A stretch of 64,000 nt of DNA from Herpetosiphon giganteus (GCF_016907925.1 NZ_JAFBCZ010000001.1:1-64000); one strand, 5' to 3'; numbered from the stretch's first letter, positions 8,416 to 17,913 are shown. Numbers and translations are program-made. The notes: generated by a model from the letters alone, not told the origin.

Positions 8416-9789
8416 CTATGTTCTTTGCTCTATACTCGGCCCATACTGCACGGTTCTTGCTTGGCGTTGCGCCACTTGAGCATCGCGCCAACGATACCAA
8501 CAATAGCCAGCAAACAAAAAGAAGATTGGCCACAATTGCACCCGATGACGATAGGCCGTGCCAAAATTGCCATATTGCGGCGCGGCAGCAGCACTGCCAG
8601 CCAACAAATATAACCACAGCAACATCGTTTCTCGCCAACGACTACGCCACGCCAACAGCATGCCAAGCATCGCCAAAATCCACAGCGGATACCACAGCAA
8701 GGCCGCCTCGGGAATCGTCAGCAACTGGGCGGTGCTTTTGGTTGCTTCCCAAGGCCAAGGCCGCAGCCAAAAATTAATCAAGGCAATTGGCAAATAACGG
8801 GCAAAGCCAAGCGGCGTAGTCGTATCAATCGTATTTTCAATTGTGCCTGTGCCAGTCGAATTGGCCTCGCGCTTTTCAGCAATTGCACTCAGCGAAAGCC
8901 GCTCTTGCAGATAGTTACTGCCCAAAAAGCCATAGCCACTGCTCGAAAGCACCAAACCGAGGGCCACAATCGTCACGGCGCTGAGGCTCAAGCGGGTCAG
9001 CCAATGGCGAGTTTGCTGAAAACCAATCGTCAAGGCGATCATCAAACCAATGCCAATCGAGGTTTCGCGGCGCACGCTCATCAAAGCCCCAATCAGCACT
9101 ACCAACAAGGGAATTTGCCAGAGCGACGAGCGCAAACCTTGGCTGGCAACATATAAAATCCAAACCGAGAGCAGCACCACCGCGCTATCTTTGAGATTTT
9201 GCGAAGTCCAGAGCACCAGCGAGGGCATAAACAACATCCAAATTGCGGCAAAACGCCCAACTCGCTGGTCGAAAAAGTGATTGCCTAATTTGGCTGTGTA
9301 GACCGCCGCCATACCTGCAAACAAGCCATTGGACAATTTCACCAGCAAAGTATTTGGCTCGAACAGCCAAAAAAGCACTGCCGAAAAATAAACATAGCCA
9401 GGCGCGCCAACAGGCGTGGCCACCACCGCTTCGTAGCTGGCAAAATAATTAAGCCGCCACGCTTGGGCAATCGCCATGGCATGCGGGCCATAGGCTGCGC
9501 CATCGCTCAGCGATTCAAAACTAGGCCACAAAAACTCCAGCGCAAAGCTGGCTCCCCAACGCAAGCCCATCGCTGCAAAACACAACACAAGCATGCTACG
9601 CAACTCGTCTGGCTTGCTAATCAGCCAAACCCAGCCATAGGCCAGTGCCGTTAGGCCAAGGCAAAATGCCATCCCAGCCAAATACCGCAGCGGCATTAAA
9701 CCAGCCACACCGCCTACGCCAAAGCAAAGGCAGGCAACCAACAACGAGCTAAGCCAACGATGATTCTTAATCCACATAATTGTGCGCAT
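8416..9789 (-). CDS. GT-C-like polytopic membrane glycosyltransferase (putative)
   Basis: A 457-residue protein with ten or more hydrophobic segments and an acidic extracytoplasmic stretch LSDGAAYGPHAMAIA near residue 95, resembling GT39/ArnT-like lipid-linked sugar transferases or EPS membrane proteins. The assignment rests on topology and neighbourhood, not on a diagnostic motif. It is the last gene of a four-gene overlapping operon with two glycosyltransferases and an amidotransferase; its start overlaps the asparagine synthetase gene by 23 bp. GAGG lies 4 bases before ATG 9789. The last codons and the TAG stop (8416-8418) lie inside a CATAGAR heptamer tract, so its C-terminus appears to have been set by the repeat. 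Confidence 0.65.
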   Translation of the reverse strand: MRTIMWIKNHRWLSSLLVACLCFGVGGVAGLMPLRYLAGMAFCLGLTALAYGWVWLISKPDELRSMLVLCFAAMGLRWGASFALEFLWPSFESLSDGAAYGPHAMAIAQAWRLNYFASYEAVVATPVGAPGYVYFSAVLFWLFEPNTLLVKLSNGLFAGMAAVYTAKLGNHFFDQRVGRFAAIWMLFMPSLVLWTSQNLKDSAVVLLSVWILYVASQGLRSSLWQIPLLVVLIGALMSVRRETSIGIGLMIALTIGFQQTRHWLTRLSLSAVTIVALGLVLSSSGYGFLGSNYLQERLSLSAIAEKREANSTGTGTIENTIDTTTPLGFARYLPIALINFWLRPWPWEATKSTAQLLTIPEAALLWYPLWILAMLGMLLAWRSRWRETMLLWLYLLAGSAAAAPQYGNFGTAYRHRVQLWPIFFLFAGYCWYRWRDAQVAQRQARTVQYGPSIEQRT

Positions 9790-11656
9790 CTGGCCTCATT
9801 TGGTGATGAGTTTGCAGCCATAGTTCTAAACTGAGCAATGTCCAGAGTTGATGTCCTGCGTTGATTGTACCAGCCCAATGGGCTTTGCAAAGTTGTTCAA
9901 GCTTAGGTTTGGCCAGCCATTGCTGAATGCTACTCGTATCAGCCAGCAAATAATCGTGCAGCATAGGCTTGAGTTGCTGGCGAAACCAAGCATCAAGCGG
10001 CACGCCAAAGCCATGTTTTGGCCGCTCAAGAATGCTTTTGGGCAAGCGTTCAGCGTAGGCTTGGCGCAACAACCACTTGCCACGCCCACCGCGCCACAGC
10101 AAATTAGCGGGCAATTGCAAAGCCCACTCAACCAAATGCTGATCCAAAAATGGCGAGCGCACTTCCAAGCCATAGGCCATACTCATGCGATCCGCCTTTA
10201 CCAATAGATCATCGGGCAAATAGCTAGTAAGGTTATAACACAACAGTTGCGCCAGCGGATCAGCAACGCCTGCCGTTGCTTGGCGATAGCGTTCGGCGGC
10301 GCTTGGCTGAAGCTCAGCTACACCCAAAGCAGCTAATTCTTCTGGCGTAAACGCCATGAGCCAGCGCGGAAAGCCCTGCGCTAACGGCAATTTGATTTTT
10401 GCTACCACCCGTTTGAGCCGAGCCAAGCGCTGATTGGCCTTCGTTTCGGGCAGCACTGCGATTGTTTGTTCAAGGCTGCGGCGCAGCAAACTTGGCAATT
10501 GGTGGTAGCGCTGCGTCCAGAGGCCAGCGCCAAAGCGCTCGTAGCCAGCAAACACCTCGTCGCCACCATCGCCCGATAACGCCACGGTGCAATGTTCGCG
10601 GGTCATTTGACTGAGCAAGGCCATGGGCAAGGCCGAAGAATCGAGAAATGGCTCATCGTAGTGCGCCAGCACATGCGGCAATTCAACAATTGCATTTGGC
10701 TCGACCATAAAGCAATGATGTTTGGTGCCAAGCTGTTTAGCAACCAATTCAGCATAAGCGCTTTCGTCATACCAACCGCCGCCAGCAAAGCCAATGCTGA
10801 AGGTTTGCAATTGCTGGCCGAGCAATGCTTGCGCTTCGGCCACAACGATACTCGAATCTAAGCCACCGCTGAGAAACGCGCCCAACGGCACATCGCTAAT
10901 GAGGCGTTTCTCAACCGCAGCTCTCACCAACTGGCGCGTTTGTTCAATCGCAGCTTTGGCCGAAATGCTGAGCCGTGGTTGCTGGGCAAACTGGCGAGCC
11001 TGCCACCAAGGCCATTCGCGAATGCTGCCAGCGTGCCAAACCAAGCCATGACCAGGCGCAAGTTGCTGAAGCTTGGCATACCACGTCGCTGGATTCGGCA
11101 CATAGCCATAGGTTAAATAGGCCGAAAGTGCTTGAGGATTCAAGCTACGTTCAAGCTCAGGATACGCCAACAAGGCTTTGATTTCTGAGCCAAAAACCAA
11201 GCCATTGCTGGTTTGGCTGTAGTAGAGCGGTTTTTTGCCCAAGCGATCGCGGGCCAGCCACAAACGCTGACTTGGCGCATGCCAGGCAGCAAAGGCAAAC
11301 ATGCCTTCAAGCCGCAGCAAGGCCTGTTCGCCCCATTCGATCAAGGCCGCAAGCAACACTTCAGTATCGCTGTTGGTGCGAAATTGATGGCCAAGCCCAT
11401 GCAATTGCTGGCGTAAAGCCCGAAAATTATAAATTTCGCCGTTAAACACCAACTGCCAAGCGCCATCGGGGCTGCTCAATGGCTGATCGCCAGTCGCCAA
11501 ATCGATAATTGCCAAGCGCCGATGGCCTAATTGACAGGTACTCGATTGCCAAATTCCTGCGCCATCCGGCCCACGATGGCTCAATTGCTGGTTCATTGCC
11601 TGAACGGTGTTTGGCTCGATTAGGCTTGTGCTGACGATGCCGCAGATTCCACACAT
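9767..11656 (-). CDS. asnB: Asparagine synthase (glutamine-hydrolysing), class B type
   Basis: A 629-residue AsnB-family enzyme. The start at 11656 is set by MCGICGIV, because Cys2 becomes the N-terminal nucleophile of the glutaminase domain (about 2-210, with RGPDG at 28-32 and FNGEIYN at 71-77). The synthetase domain carries the ATP-pyrophosphatase loop SGGLDSS at 263-269 and SGDGGDEVFAGY further on. It makes asparagine from aspartate or, given two overlapping glycosyltransferase genes, may amidate a uronic acid or other carboxylate in a surface glycan. It overlaps its upstream gene by 37 bp and its downstream gene by 23 bp. Confidence 0.93.
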   Translation of the reverse strand: MCGICGIVSTSLIEPNTVQAMNQQLSHRGPDGAGIWQSSTCQLGHRRLAIIDLATGDQPLSSPDGAWQLVFNGEIYNFRALRQQLHGLGHQFRTNSDTEVLLAALIEWGEQALLRLEGMFAFAAWHAPSQRLWLARDRLGKKPLYYSQTSNGLVFGSEIKALLAYPELERSLNPQALSAYLTYGYVPNPATWYAKLQQLAPGHGLVWHAGSIREWPWWQARQFAQQPRLSISAKAAIEQTRQLVRAAVEKRLISDVPLGAFLSGGLDSSIVVAEAQALLGQQLQTFSIGFAGGGWYDESAYAELVAKQLGTKHHCFMVEPNAIVELPHVLAHYDEPFLDSSALPMALLSQMTREHCTVALSGDGGDEVFAGYERFGAGLWTQRYHQLPSLLRRSLEQTIAVLPETKANQRLARLKRVVAKIKLPLAQGFPRWLMAFTPEELAALGVAELQPSAAERYRQATAGVADPLAQLLCYNLTSYLPDDLLVKADRMSMAYGLEVRSPFLDQHLVEWALQLPANLLWRGGRGKWLLRQAYAERLPKSILERPKHGFGVPLDAWFRQQLKPMLHDYLLADTSSIQQWLAKPKLEQLCKAHWAGTINAGHQLWTLLSLELWLQTHHQMRPDAHNYVD

Positions 11657-12735
11657 AAACATTCCTTGAGTGCTGCCACAATCTTGGTTTGATAGCGTTG
11701 CACACTGTATTCGGCCTCGATTTTTTGGCGCGCTGCTTGGCCCATTTGCTGACGCAATTGCCCATCTTCGAGCAAACGCCCCAAATATTCGGCCCATTCG
11801 GCGGTGTTATTGGCCAAAAATCCGGTCTGGCCATGCTCGATAATTTGTTGATTAACCCCAACTGCGCTGCACACGCTAGGAATTGCCGCCGCGCCATATT
11901 GAATTGCTTTGAGGCCACATTTGCCCTCAGCCCACAAATCGGCTTCAATCGGGTACAGACCGATGTCAATTTGCTGAAAATCGTGCCATTCGCGGGCTTG
12001 TTGCCAATCGAGATTCAAACATTCAACGCCTGCAATTTCGATTGCTTGCGCCGCGCCAACCACGAGCAAACGAAAGCGATAGCGCTCGGCGAGCTGGCTC
12101 AATACTGGTCGCAGTTGATCCAAATAGCGGGCGGTCGAATGACTGCCAATCCAGCCAAGCGTACAAATTTGGGAATTTGGCGCAGGCCGTGGCTGACACT
12201 GGTGGCAATCAACCACAGTGGGAATGACATGCACATGTTGGTTGAAACGCCGCGCATAATCGGCCAAATAAGCATTGCCCGCCCAAACCATGCTACTCAA
12301 GCTCAATAGTTGATCGGTTTTGCTAGTTGGTCGGGCCAAGCGGCTCAGCCAACCATTAATACTACGTTTGGGATCGGTCGGCAGAAAAATCGCATCATCA
12401 AAATCGAAAATAACTGGCACGCGCCGACCAAACCAACGCTCAATCACTGGCGCGCCGATTAATGCTGCTTCGCGTTGCACAATCACTGCTGCTGGTTGGC
12501 GCGGCAATTTGGCCAGCCATTGAACCAGCGAGCCAAGCAGCGCTGCCATTTTCTGGGGATAACGCTTGGGTTGATAAAGCAAGCGCTGAAGCCGTGGCGT
12601 GGCAAATGGCACATAGCGCAATTCAATGCCTGCGGCGGCCAAAGCAGGCGCATAGGGCATAATTCGATAGCGCACACTGGCTGTCAGCATTGGTTGATAG
12701 GCTGTCAGGCAAAGCACAGAGTGCACTTGGTTCAT
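11620..12735 (-). CDS. Glycosyltransferase, GT-B fold (GT1/GT4-like)
   Basis: A 371-residue GT-B glycosyltransferase. The C-terminal donor domain begins at LGWIGSHSTARYL (about 194-206) and includes the nucleotide-sugar region KCGLKAIQYGAAAIPSV, where the usual E-x7-E glutamate is only partly preserved. FDFDDAIFLP near 120 is common in this group. It probably transfers a hexose to a lipid-linked or surface glycan. It overlaps the upstream glycosyltransferase by four bases (translational coupling) and asnB by 37 bp. The sugar and acceptor cannot be predicted. Confidence 0.88.
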   Translation of the reverse strand: MNQVHSVLCLTAYQPMLTASVRYRIMPYAPALAAAGIELRYVPFATPRLQRLLYQPKRYPQKMAALLGSLVQWLAKLPRQPAAVIVQREAALIGAPVIERWFGRRVPVIFDFDDAIFLPTDPKRSINGWLSRLARPTSKTDQLLSLSSMVWAGNAYLADYARRFNQHVHVIPTVVDCHQCQPRPAPNSQICTLGWIGSHSTARYLDQLRPVLSQLAERYRFRLLVVGAAQAIEIAGVECLNLDWQQAREWHDFQQIDIGLYPIEADLWAEGKCGLKAIQYGAAAIPSVCSAVGVNQQIIEHGQTGFLANNTAEWAEYLGRLLEDGQLRQQMGQAARQKIEAEYSVQRYQTKIVAALKECLCVESAASSAQA

Positions 12736-13946
12736 CGTTCTAACTCACGATAACAGGCTGCATAGCGTTCGATTGCGCTCGCCAAATCAAACTCACGTTC
12801 GGCAAAATCTCGGCAGCGTTGGCCAAGATCGGGCTGTTGGCGCAAGGCTTGGTAGCTTTGCCAGGCTGTTTGATACGCAGCTACGCTAAAATCAGCAATT
12901 TCAATCGCCACGCCTTGGGCAAATAATTCTTCGCTATCGCCAATACCGGCGTTGCTAAAAATCGGCAAGCCACAGGCCAGATATTCGCCAAATTTGGTTG
13001 GCGACGAGGCAATTTTGGCATAGCTCGGCGTAATTAACGAGATCGCAACATCGGCGCTGCTCAGCCATTGCGCCACGTCATTGCTCGCCACACTGCGGAT
13101 TGTATAAGATTCGGCGGGGACATTCAAATGCTGCAAGGCCTTGATCAGCGGCTGTGGATCTTGGTTGGAAAGCACCAGCCAGCGCAAATTTGGCTCGTTT
13201 TGTAGCCATGCAGCGAAGCATTCGGCCAGATCAGCGCTCCGATAGCCGCCGCCAAGCGAGCCACTATAGACCACAACCTGTTGTGTTTGCCAGCCCAATT
13301 CGTGGCGAATCCGCGTTCGTGCTTGTTCGTCGCGTTGCCAGCGTTGCAAATTGGCGGCGCATGGAATAACTGAGGTTTTATTGGCAATTTGTGAATTGTG
13401 GCTATGCTCGGCTAAATAGCGCAAGCTTTGCTTGGTCAAGGTCACAATTTGCTCAGCTTGGTTGAGGCCAGTTTGCTCAAGTTTTTTGAGCAAGTGATAG
13501 AGCAAGCCAGTGCGTGGCATACCCAAATCGGCCCGTTCATCGGCCCAAAAGCCGCGCAAATCGAAGAGCAAAGGCAGCTTAAACCAGCGTTTGAGCAATA
13601 ATCCAAGCGTCAGCGGCACCGTTGAACGAATGTGCAAGGCTTGAATCCGATAACGTTGCACAGCGACGGTGGCCGTCCACAGCCCCAACATCAAATCATA
13701 CAAAGTTGCGGGCAGAGTTGGGCGTTGATGATAGCGCAACGGGAGCCACACAACATTATGGCGTTGCAAATGCTCAATCAGCGTCTGGCGACGCGTCACA
13801 TCCGCCCAACGTGTAGCTTTTTCAAACGAGAGAATCACAAATCGATGGCCGTGTTGTGCAGCCAAGCCCTCTAAATAAGGCAAAATCTGCGTTTGGCCCA
13901 GCGGGTCGAGCAAGCCATCGTAGGTTATGTAGAGTGTTTTGAGCAT
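12732..13946 (-). CDS. Glycosyltransferase family 4
   Basis: A 404-residue GT-B enzyme and the first gene of the four-gene glycan operon. The N-terminal acceptor domain carries a G-rich loop (DPLGQTQILPYL). The donor domain has YSGSLGGGYRSADL and SPTKFGEYLACGLPIFSN, the E-x7-E type phosphate-binding region. No Shine-Dalgarno sequence is obvious before ATG 13946; the upstream DNA is almost immediately repeat tract, so the start is supported by homology-like alignment (LYITYDGLLDPLGQ) rather than by a ribosome site. Confidence 0.9.
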   Translation of the reverse strand: MLKTLYITYDGLLDPLGQTQILPYLEGLAAQHGHRFVILSFEKATRWADVTRRQTLIEHLQRHNVVWLPLRYHQRPTLPATLYDLMLGLWTATVAVQRYRIQALHIRSTVPLTLGLLLKRWFKLPLLFDLRGFWADERADLGMPRTGLLYHLLKKLEQTGLNQAEQIVTLTKQSLRYLAEHSHNSQIANKTSVIPCAANLQRWQRDEQARTRIRHELGWQTQQVVVYSGSLGGGYRSADLAECFAAWLQNEPNLRWLVLSNQDPQPLIKALQHLNVPAESYTIRSVASNDVAQWLSSADVAISLITPSYAKIASSPTKFGEYLACGLPIFSNAGIGDSEELFAQGVAIEIADFSVAAYQTAWQSYQALRQQPDLGQRCRDFAEREFDLASAIERYAACYRELER

Positions 13947-13959
13947 ACGTTTATTGAGG

Positions 13960-14144
13960 AGCTAGGATTCAGGGTTCAGGGGCCAGGAAGTTATGAGAGC
14001 ATAGAGCATAGAACATAGAGCATAGAGCATGTTTAGCCACAGATTGTCACAGATTAGCCCAGATGATTGTTTCTATAGTCTGTAACCAAAAGCCAAAAGT
14101 CCATAGCCTATTTCCTGACCCCTAGCCCCTGAACCCTGAACCCT
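13960..14144. repeat. Heptamer repeat mosaic
   Basis: GATTCAG/GGTTCAG and CATAGAR heptamers (about 13994-14028), a CACAGATTG-type 9-mer pair (about 14039-14060) and CCCTGAAC/CCCTAGC heptamers (about 14113-14143). No gene. Confidence 0.8.
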
Positions 14145-14185
14145 AAAAAAAACAACGAGCCGTGCCAAAACGACACAGCCCGTTG
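14145..14185 (-). terminator. Intrinsic terminator of rpsA
   Basis: On the minus strand a 12-bp stem (14174-14185 with 14153-14164, two G-U pairs, 9-base loop) is followed by a run of eight U (14145-14152), 20 bases after the rpsA stop. Confidence 0.88.
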
Positions 14186-14205
14186 CCCAAAATCGTCAGA
14201 CGATC

Positions 14206-15417
14206 TTATGCGCCGACTTCTTCTTCGCTGGTTGCTTCAGCAGCATCGCTAGCGGCTTCGGTGCTAGCTTCAACAACGTCAGCTACAGGAGCTGCAGTTG
14301 CTTCAGCGGCTTCACCATCGCCATCAACGCGGCGCAAGCTCAAGCCAAGGCGTTGGCGTTGGCGATCAAGGCTGATCACCTTCACTTGCACTTGTTGACC
14401 TTGTTGCAATGAGTCTGGCGATTGGCCGTTTTCGGTCAATTCTGAAGCGTGGATCAAACCTTCAACGCCTTCTTCAACGCGTACAAACACGCCGAAAGGA
14501 GCGATGTTGGTTACTTCACCAACGATCAATTGGCCGAGGTCGTAGCGTTGATCGATGGTTGCCCATGGATCTGGCTGCAAACGGCGCAAGCTCAAGCCAA
14601 TCCGTTCGCGGTCGCGATCGACTTCCAAGACGTAGACTTGGACTTCTTGGCCTGGTTGCAAGACTTCGCGTGGGTGGTTAACCCGTTGCCATGAAAGCTC
14701 TGAAATGTGAGCCAAACCATCAGCGCCGCCCAAATCGATGAAAGCACCGAATGGGGTGAGTTGGTTGACCCGACCAGTGACCACTGCGCCTGGTTCGAGA
14801 GTTTCGAGCAAGCGTTCCTTTTGCGATTGTCGCCAGCGTTGCATAGCGGCCCGCTCTGAAAGTACCAAGCGATTGCGATCGCGATCAACTTCGATAACTT
14901 TCAAAGGAATATTTTGGCCGACCATCTTGGTCATAGCGCTTTGTTGGCCTTCGGTACCAGTGCGGCTGTGCAAGTTGACAACTTGTGAGGCTGGTACGAA
15001 ACCGCGCACACGGCCAACTTGAACCAACAAACCGCCCTTGTTGAAACCAACAACGCCAGCTTCGATGATTTGACCATTTTCGAGCATCGTTTGGGCTTCT
15101 TGCCAATCGCGCTCAACCTGCACCATGTTGAGTGAAAGAACCAGTTCGCCTTCTTTTGATTCTGGTTCCATCACGTACACTTGCAGTGTGTCACCGTTCT
15201 TGATGCCACTAACCATTTCTGGTGGCAAGCGCCGCAGATCTTGGTTAGGGATAACGCCCTCGTGCTTTGCGCCAATGTCAACCAAGATTTGGCTGTCTTC
15301 GACGCGCATAACGATACCTTCACGCAGTTGGCCGCGTTCTGGGCGTTGATAATCGTACTCAGCAAGCAGTGTCGTCCAATCTTGAACGGCATCCATGCTT
15401 TCGGTGTCCACTGTCAT
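14206..15417 (-). CDS. rpsA: 30S ribosomal protein S1
   Basis: A 403-residue S1 protein with four S1 (OB-fold RNA-binding) domains. They begin near GIVMRVEDSQILVDIG, AGVVGFNKGGLLVQVG, TGRVNQLTPFGAFIDLG and VGEVTNIAPFGVFVRV. A low-complexity acidic Ala/Glu tail follows. Four domains rather than the six of E. coli is common outside Proteobacteria. The start at ATG 15417 is chosen over the longer frame to 15459 because GGAG lies 5 bases before it. It helps mRNA recruitment to the 30S subunit. It is a single-gene unit with its own promoter and terminator. Confidence 0.95.
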   Translation of the reverse strand: MTVDTESMDAVQDWTTLLAEYDYQRPERGQLREGIVMRVEDSQILVDIGAKHEGVIPNQDLRRLPPEMVSGIKNGDTLQVYVMEPESKEGELVLSLNMVQVERDWQEAQTMLENGQIIEAGVVGFNKGGLLVQVGRVRGFVPASQVVNLHSRTGTEGQQSAMTKMVGQNIPLKVIEVDRDRNRLVLSERAAMQRWRQSQKERLLETLEPGAVVTGRVNQLTPFGAFIDLGGADGLAHISELSWQRVNHPREVLQPGQEVQVYVLEVDRDRERIGLSLRRLQPDPWATIDQRYDLGQLIVGEVTNIAPFGVFVRVEEGVEGLIHASELTENGQSPDSLQQGQQVQVKVISLDRQRQRLGLSLRRVDGDGEAAEATAAPVADVVEASTEAASDAAEATSEEEVGA

Positions 15418-15788
15418 CGGGTCTCCAATTAGTTTTGATGGGTCTGCGAGCAAGCTCACAGGGTTAGGCCAATGCGACCAAGTTAATATTCGGAGAGCTT
15501 CATTCGGGGGGCGTTGCGTAGAAATGAGGATTTACGTGCTGCCACACCAAAGTTGCATCTATAGTCAACGCCAAACAGCGAGGTCGCCCGCTGACTGTTC
15601 AGCTGAAAAAATGGCGTTAAAAAAGCGCATCACGTGATCGTGCTTTGCGCGAAATGCATCTTTGTTTGACGGTGATTTTGGGGAAACACGAAACGCTGTG
15701 TTCTCCTTCGCTGGTTATCAGCACAACCACGACTCACAGAGACGTAAGGCTACGATCAACGAAATTTAATGGTTTTTACGCGCCTGCA
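15418..15788 (-). promoter_or_regulatory. Long rpsA 5' leader with terminator-like hairpin
   Basis: About 365 bases separate the rpsA promoter from its start. No gene is credible in this leader. On the minus strand a GCGCA...TGCGC stem with inner palindrome ATCACGTGAT is followed by six U (about 15619-15650), which could act as an attenuator. Autoregulation by S1 is a known theme in bacteria, but nothing here proves it. Confidence 0.4.
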
Positions 15789-15817
15789 ATTATACGTAGG
15801 TTAGCAGCGAATGTCAA
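15789..15817 (-). promoter_or_regulatory. Consensus sigma-70 promoter of rpsA
   Basis: Minus strand TTGACA (15812-15817), exactly 17 bases, TATAAT (15789-15794). It is a perfect match to the consensus and the strongest promoter seen in the window. Confidence 0.85.
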
Positions 15818-15874
15818 ATCTCAATTAATCCTTGGGGCTAGCCTTTTAATCCTAAGCTGGCCTAGTTCTAACCA

Positions 15875-15906
15875 AAAAGACACGTCCAGCAACGGTTGCT
15901 GGACGT
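15875..15906 (-). terminator. Intrinsic terminator of the zinc-ribbon gene
   Basis: An 11-bp stem 15882-15892 / 15896-15906 (ACGTCCAGCAA with its complement) is followed on the minus strand by a U-rich stretch, 8 bases after the stop of the 81-residue gene. Confidence 0.8.
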
Positions 15907-15913
15907 TGAGGCA

Positions 15914-16159
15914 CTACAAAGCCGGTTCGGCGCTGGCAACAGCGATTGGTTCGGCTTCTAAGACAGCAGTTTCGCGCGCTTGTTGAATTTCTTCCGTCCA
16001 TTGAGCCGCATACAGCTCGGTATAGCCACAGGCGCTACAGACTTGGGCCGAAAGCGGGCGATGGCCGCTCGCCAAGGTGCCTAGGACCATAATTTCAACC
16101 CCATCTGGGGTCACCAAAGCCGAGGTGGTCATTGCATTTGTGCATTTTGGGCAGTGCAT
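15914..16159 (-). CDS. Small zinc-ribbon protein
   Basis: An 81-residue protein with two CxxC knuckles, Cys3/Cys6 and Cys41/Cys44, forming a zinc ribbon; the middle is a short beta-rich stretch and the tail is acidic and Ala-rich. Similar small proteins are often annotated as nucleic-acid-binding zinc ribbons of unknown role. AAGGAGG lies 4 bases before ATG. It is a single-gene unit, divergent from the FG-GAP gene. Confidence 0.75.
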   Translation of the reverse strand: MHCPKCTNAMTTSALVTPDGVEIMVLGTLASGHRPLSAQVCSACGYTELYAAQWTEEIQQARETAVLEAEPIAVASAEPAL

Positions 16160-16371
16160 AAAGCCTCCTTGCTTATTCTAGGGTTGGCTATAGCAGAAGC
16201 AATGCCGTGATTTTTGGGCTTAATTATTAAAAATTCGCAGCTTATGTTAATCAAAGTTCATAAGTTTCAGCATAATCCATGCTACACTCCCTAGTACATC
16301 CAACAACCCAATTTAGAAGAGACAATGTTGTTTCCATTGTTCCCCATCATCTCATCAATAGGAGGTAAGGA

Positions 16372-17913
16372 GTGTTGTATCGACGCTTAGGGATGTTGTT
16401 CTGTGTGTTGTTAATCGGTTTATTAATTCAGCCAGTCCACGCTCAATCTACAATCCCCTATCAAGCAGGCTTTCCCGATTCCGAGCCATATGGCAGTTTT
16501 TTTGCCGCACCCAGTGTTGTCGATTTAAATAATGATGGTAATTTAGAGGTCTTGACCGCCGATAGCACCGGTTGTATTTGGGGCTGGGATCATTTGGGCA
16601 AGGAGTTAGCAGGCTTTCCATGGAAAACTGGCACGGTCTGCGATAACGATCCGCGCATCAATAGTTCGCTGGCAATTGGCGATATTGATAACGATGGCAA
16701 GCTCGAAGTGGTGGCCGGAACCCGTGGCAGTGCCGCAACCGCTGGCAAACGCGGCAAAGTCTTTGTCTTTGATTATCAGGGCAAAATTCGCAGCGGCTGG
16801 CCGCGTGAAATGGCTTGGGCTAATATCACCAATGGCAACGAGCCAGAGTTTATGAGCGTGACAATTGCCAATATTGTGGGCGATTCGCGTATGGAAGTGA
16901 TTGGCATTACGACCAACGAAGCTGGGAGCGATACCAATTATGCGCCTAATTTGTATGCTTGGTCGCACAATGGCGCAACTGTAACTGGCTTTCCCACTTC
17001 ATCGCACAAAGGCTCGGGTGCGTTTGGCCAAGTGAGCGCTGCCGATATTAATAACGATGGCTATGCCGAAATTTTGATGGGCCGCGATGAGCTGTATTTT
17101 TATGCCTACAATGGCAAAGGCCAATTGCTGCCTGGCTGGCCCTTGCAAACCTACCTCGACGAAAATAAACGCACTTGGGGCAAAGATAAATACATCGAAT
17201 ATACCCGGGTTGCGCCAGCAATCGGCGATTTAGATAACGATGGCAAGCAAGAGATCGTTTTTGCAGGCAAGGTGCGCGACCCACTGAGCAACCACGAACA
17301 AACTTCAAGCGCCTTGTTGGTCGTTGGCGCTGATGGCAAACGCAAAACCGGCTGGTCGGTTGGCAAAACGGTTGGTAGACCGCTCAAAGCCAATTATTTT
17401 ACACCCAACAATCCTGTGGCCTTGGCCGATTTTGAAAACGATGGCAAATTGGAGATCGTCGTGACCTACGACGACGGCACCATTCGCGCCTACAAGCACG
17501 ATGGGACGCAATTATGGTCGTTTAATTACACCAGCGGCAAAAAACTCTATGCCAGCGAGGTGGCGATTGGCGATGTGACTGGCGATGGTAAGGTCGATAT
17601 TGTCTTTGGCACCTATAGCTTTGATACGACCGCCAATACCTATGTGCGCTTGTATGCGCTCAATACCAGCGGCGTAAACCAAGCGCCATACCCGCTGAAA
17701 TTTACCTACGAACCAAATAGCACCAATTTTAAAGGTATTTCTGCTGGCCCAACCTTGGCCGATTTGGATCGCGATGGCAAGACGGAGATTTTGGCTCATA
17801 GCAAGGGCGGCGTGCTATACGTTTGGGCTACGCCTGCAACCTATCGGCTGGATCGGATGCCATGGCCAACCGCACGCCAAAATAATTATCGCAATGGCAA
17901 ATATACCCGTTAA
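16372..17913 (+). CDS. Secreted FG-GAP/VCBS repeat beta-propeller protein
   Basis: A 513-residue exported protein starting at GTG 16372 behind GGAGGTAAGG. Its signal peptide ends near VHAQS (residues 22-26). Seven D-x-D/N-x-DG calcium-binding repeat motifs are visible (for example DLNNDGNLEV, DIDNDGKLEV, DINNDGYAEI, DFENDGKLEI, DVTGDGKVDI), as in integrin-alpha-like beta-propellers. It is probably surface-exposed or released, binding carbohydrate or protein ligands. No catalytic domain was recognised. Confidence 0.9.
   Translation: MLYRRLGMLFCVLLIGLLIQPVHAQSTIPYQAGFPDSEPYGSFFAAPSVVDLNNDGNLEVLTADSTGCIWGWDHLGKELAGFPWKTGTVCDNDPRINSSLAIGDIDNDGKLEVVAGTRGSAATAGKRGKVFVFDYQGKIRSGWPREMAWANITNGNEPEFMSVTIANIVGDSRMEVIGITTNEAGSDTNYAPNLYAWSHNGATVTGFPTSSHKGSGAFGQVSAADINNDGYAEILMGRDELYFYAYNGKGQLLPGWPLQTYLDENKRTWGKDKYIEYTRVAPAIGDLDNDGKQEIVFAGKVRDPLSNHEQTSSALLVVGADGKRKTGWSVGKTVGRPLKANYFTPNNPVALADFENDGKLEIVVTYDDGTIRAYKHDGTQLWSFNYTSGKKLYASEVAIGDVTGDGKVDIVFGTYSFDTTANTYVRLYALNTSGVNQAPYPLKFTYEPNSTNFKGISAGPTLADLDRDGKTEILAHSKGGVLYVWATPATYRLDRMPWPTARQNNYRNGKYTR

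Noticed and set aside
11442-11969. Alternative 175-codon minus-strand frame between asnB and the glycosyltransferase
   Set aside because: It is a shifted-frame shadow of two convincing genes with recognised motifs.
15645-15986. 113-codon frame antisense to the rpsA promoter region
   Set aside because: It crosses the consensus promoter and a terminator of minus-strand genes and shows no protein-like pattern.
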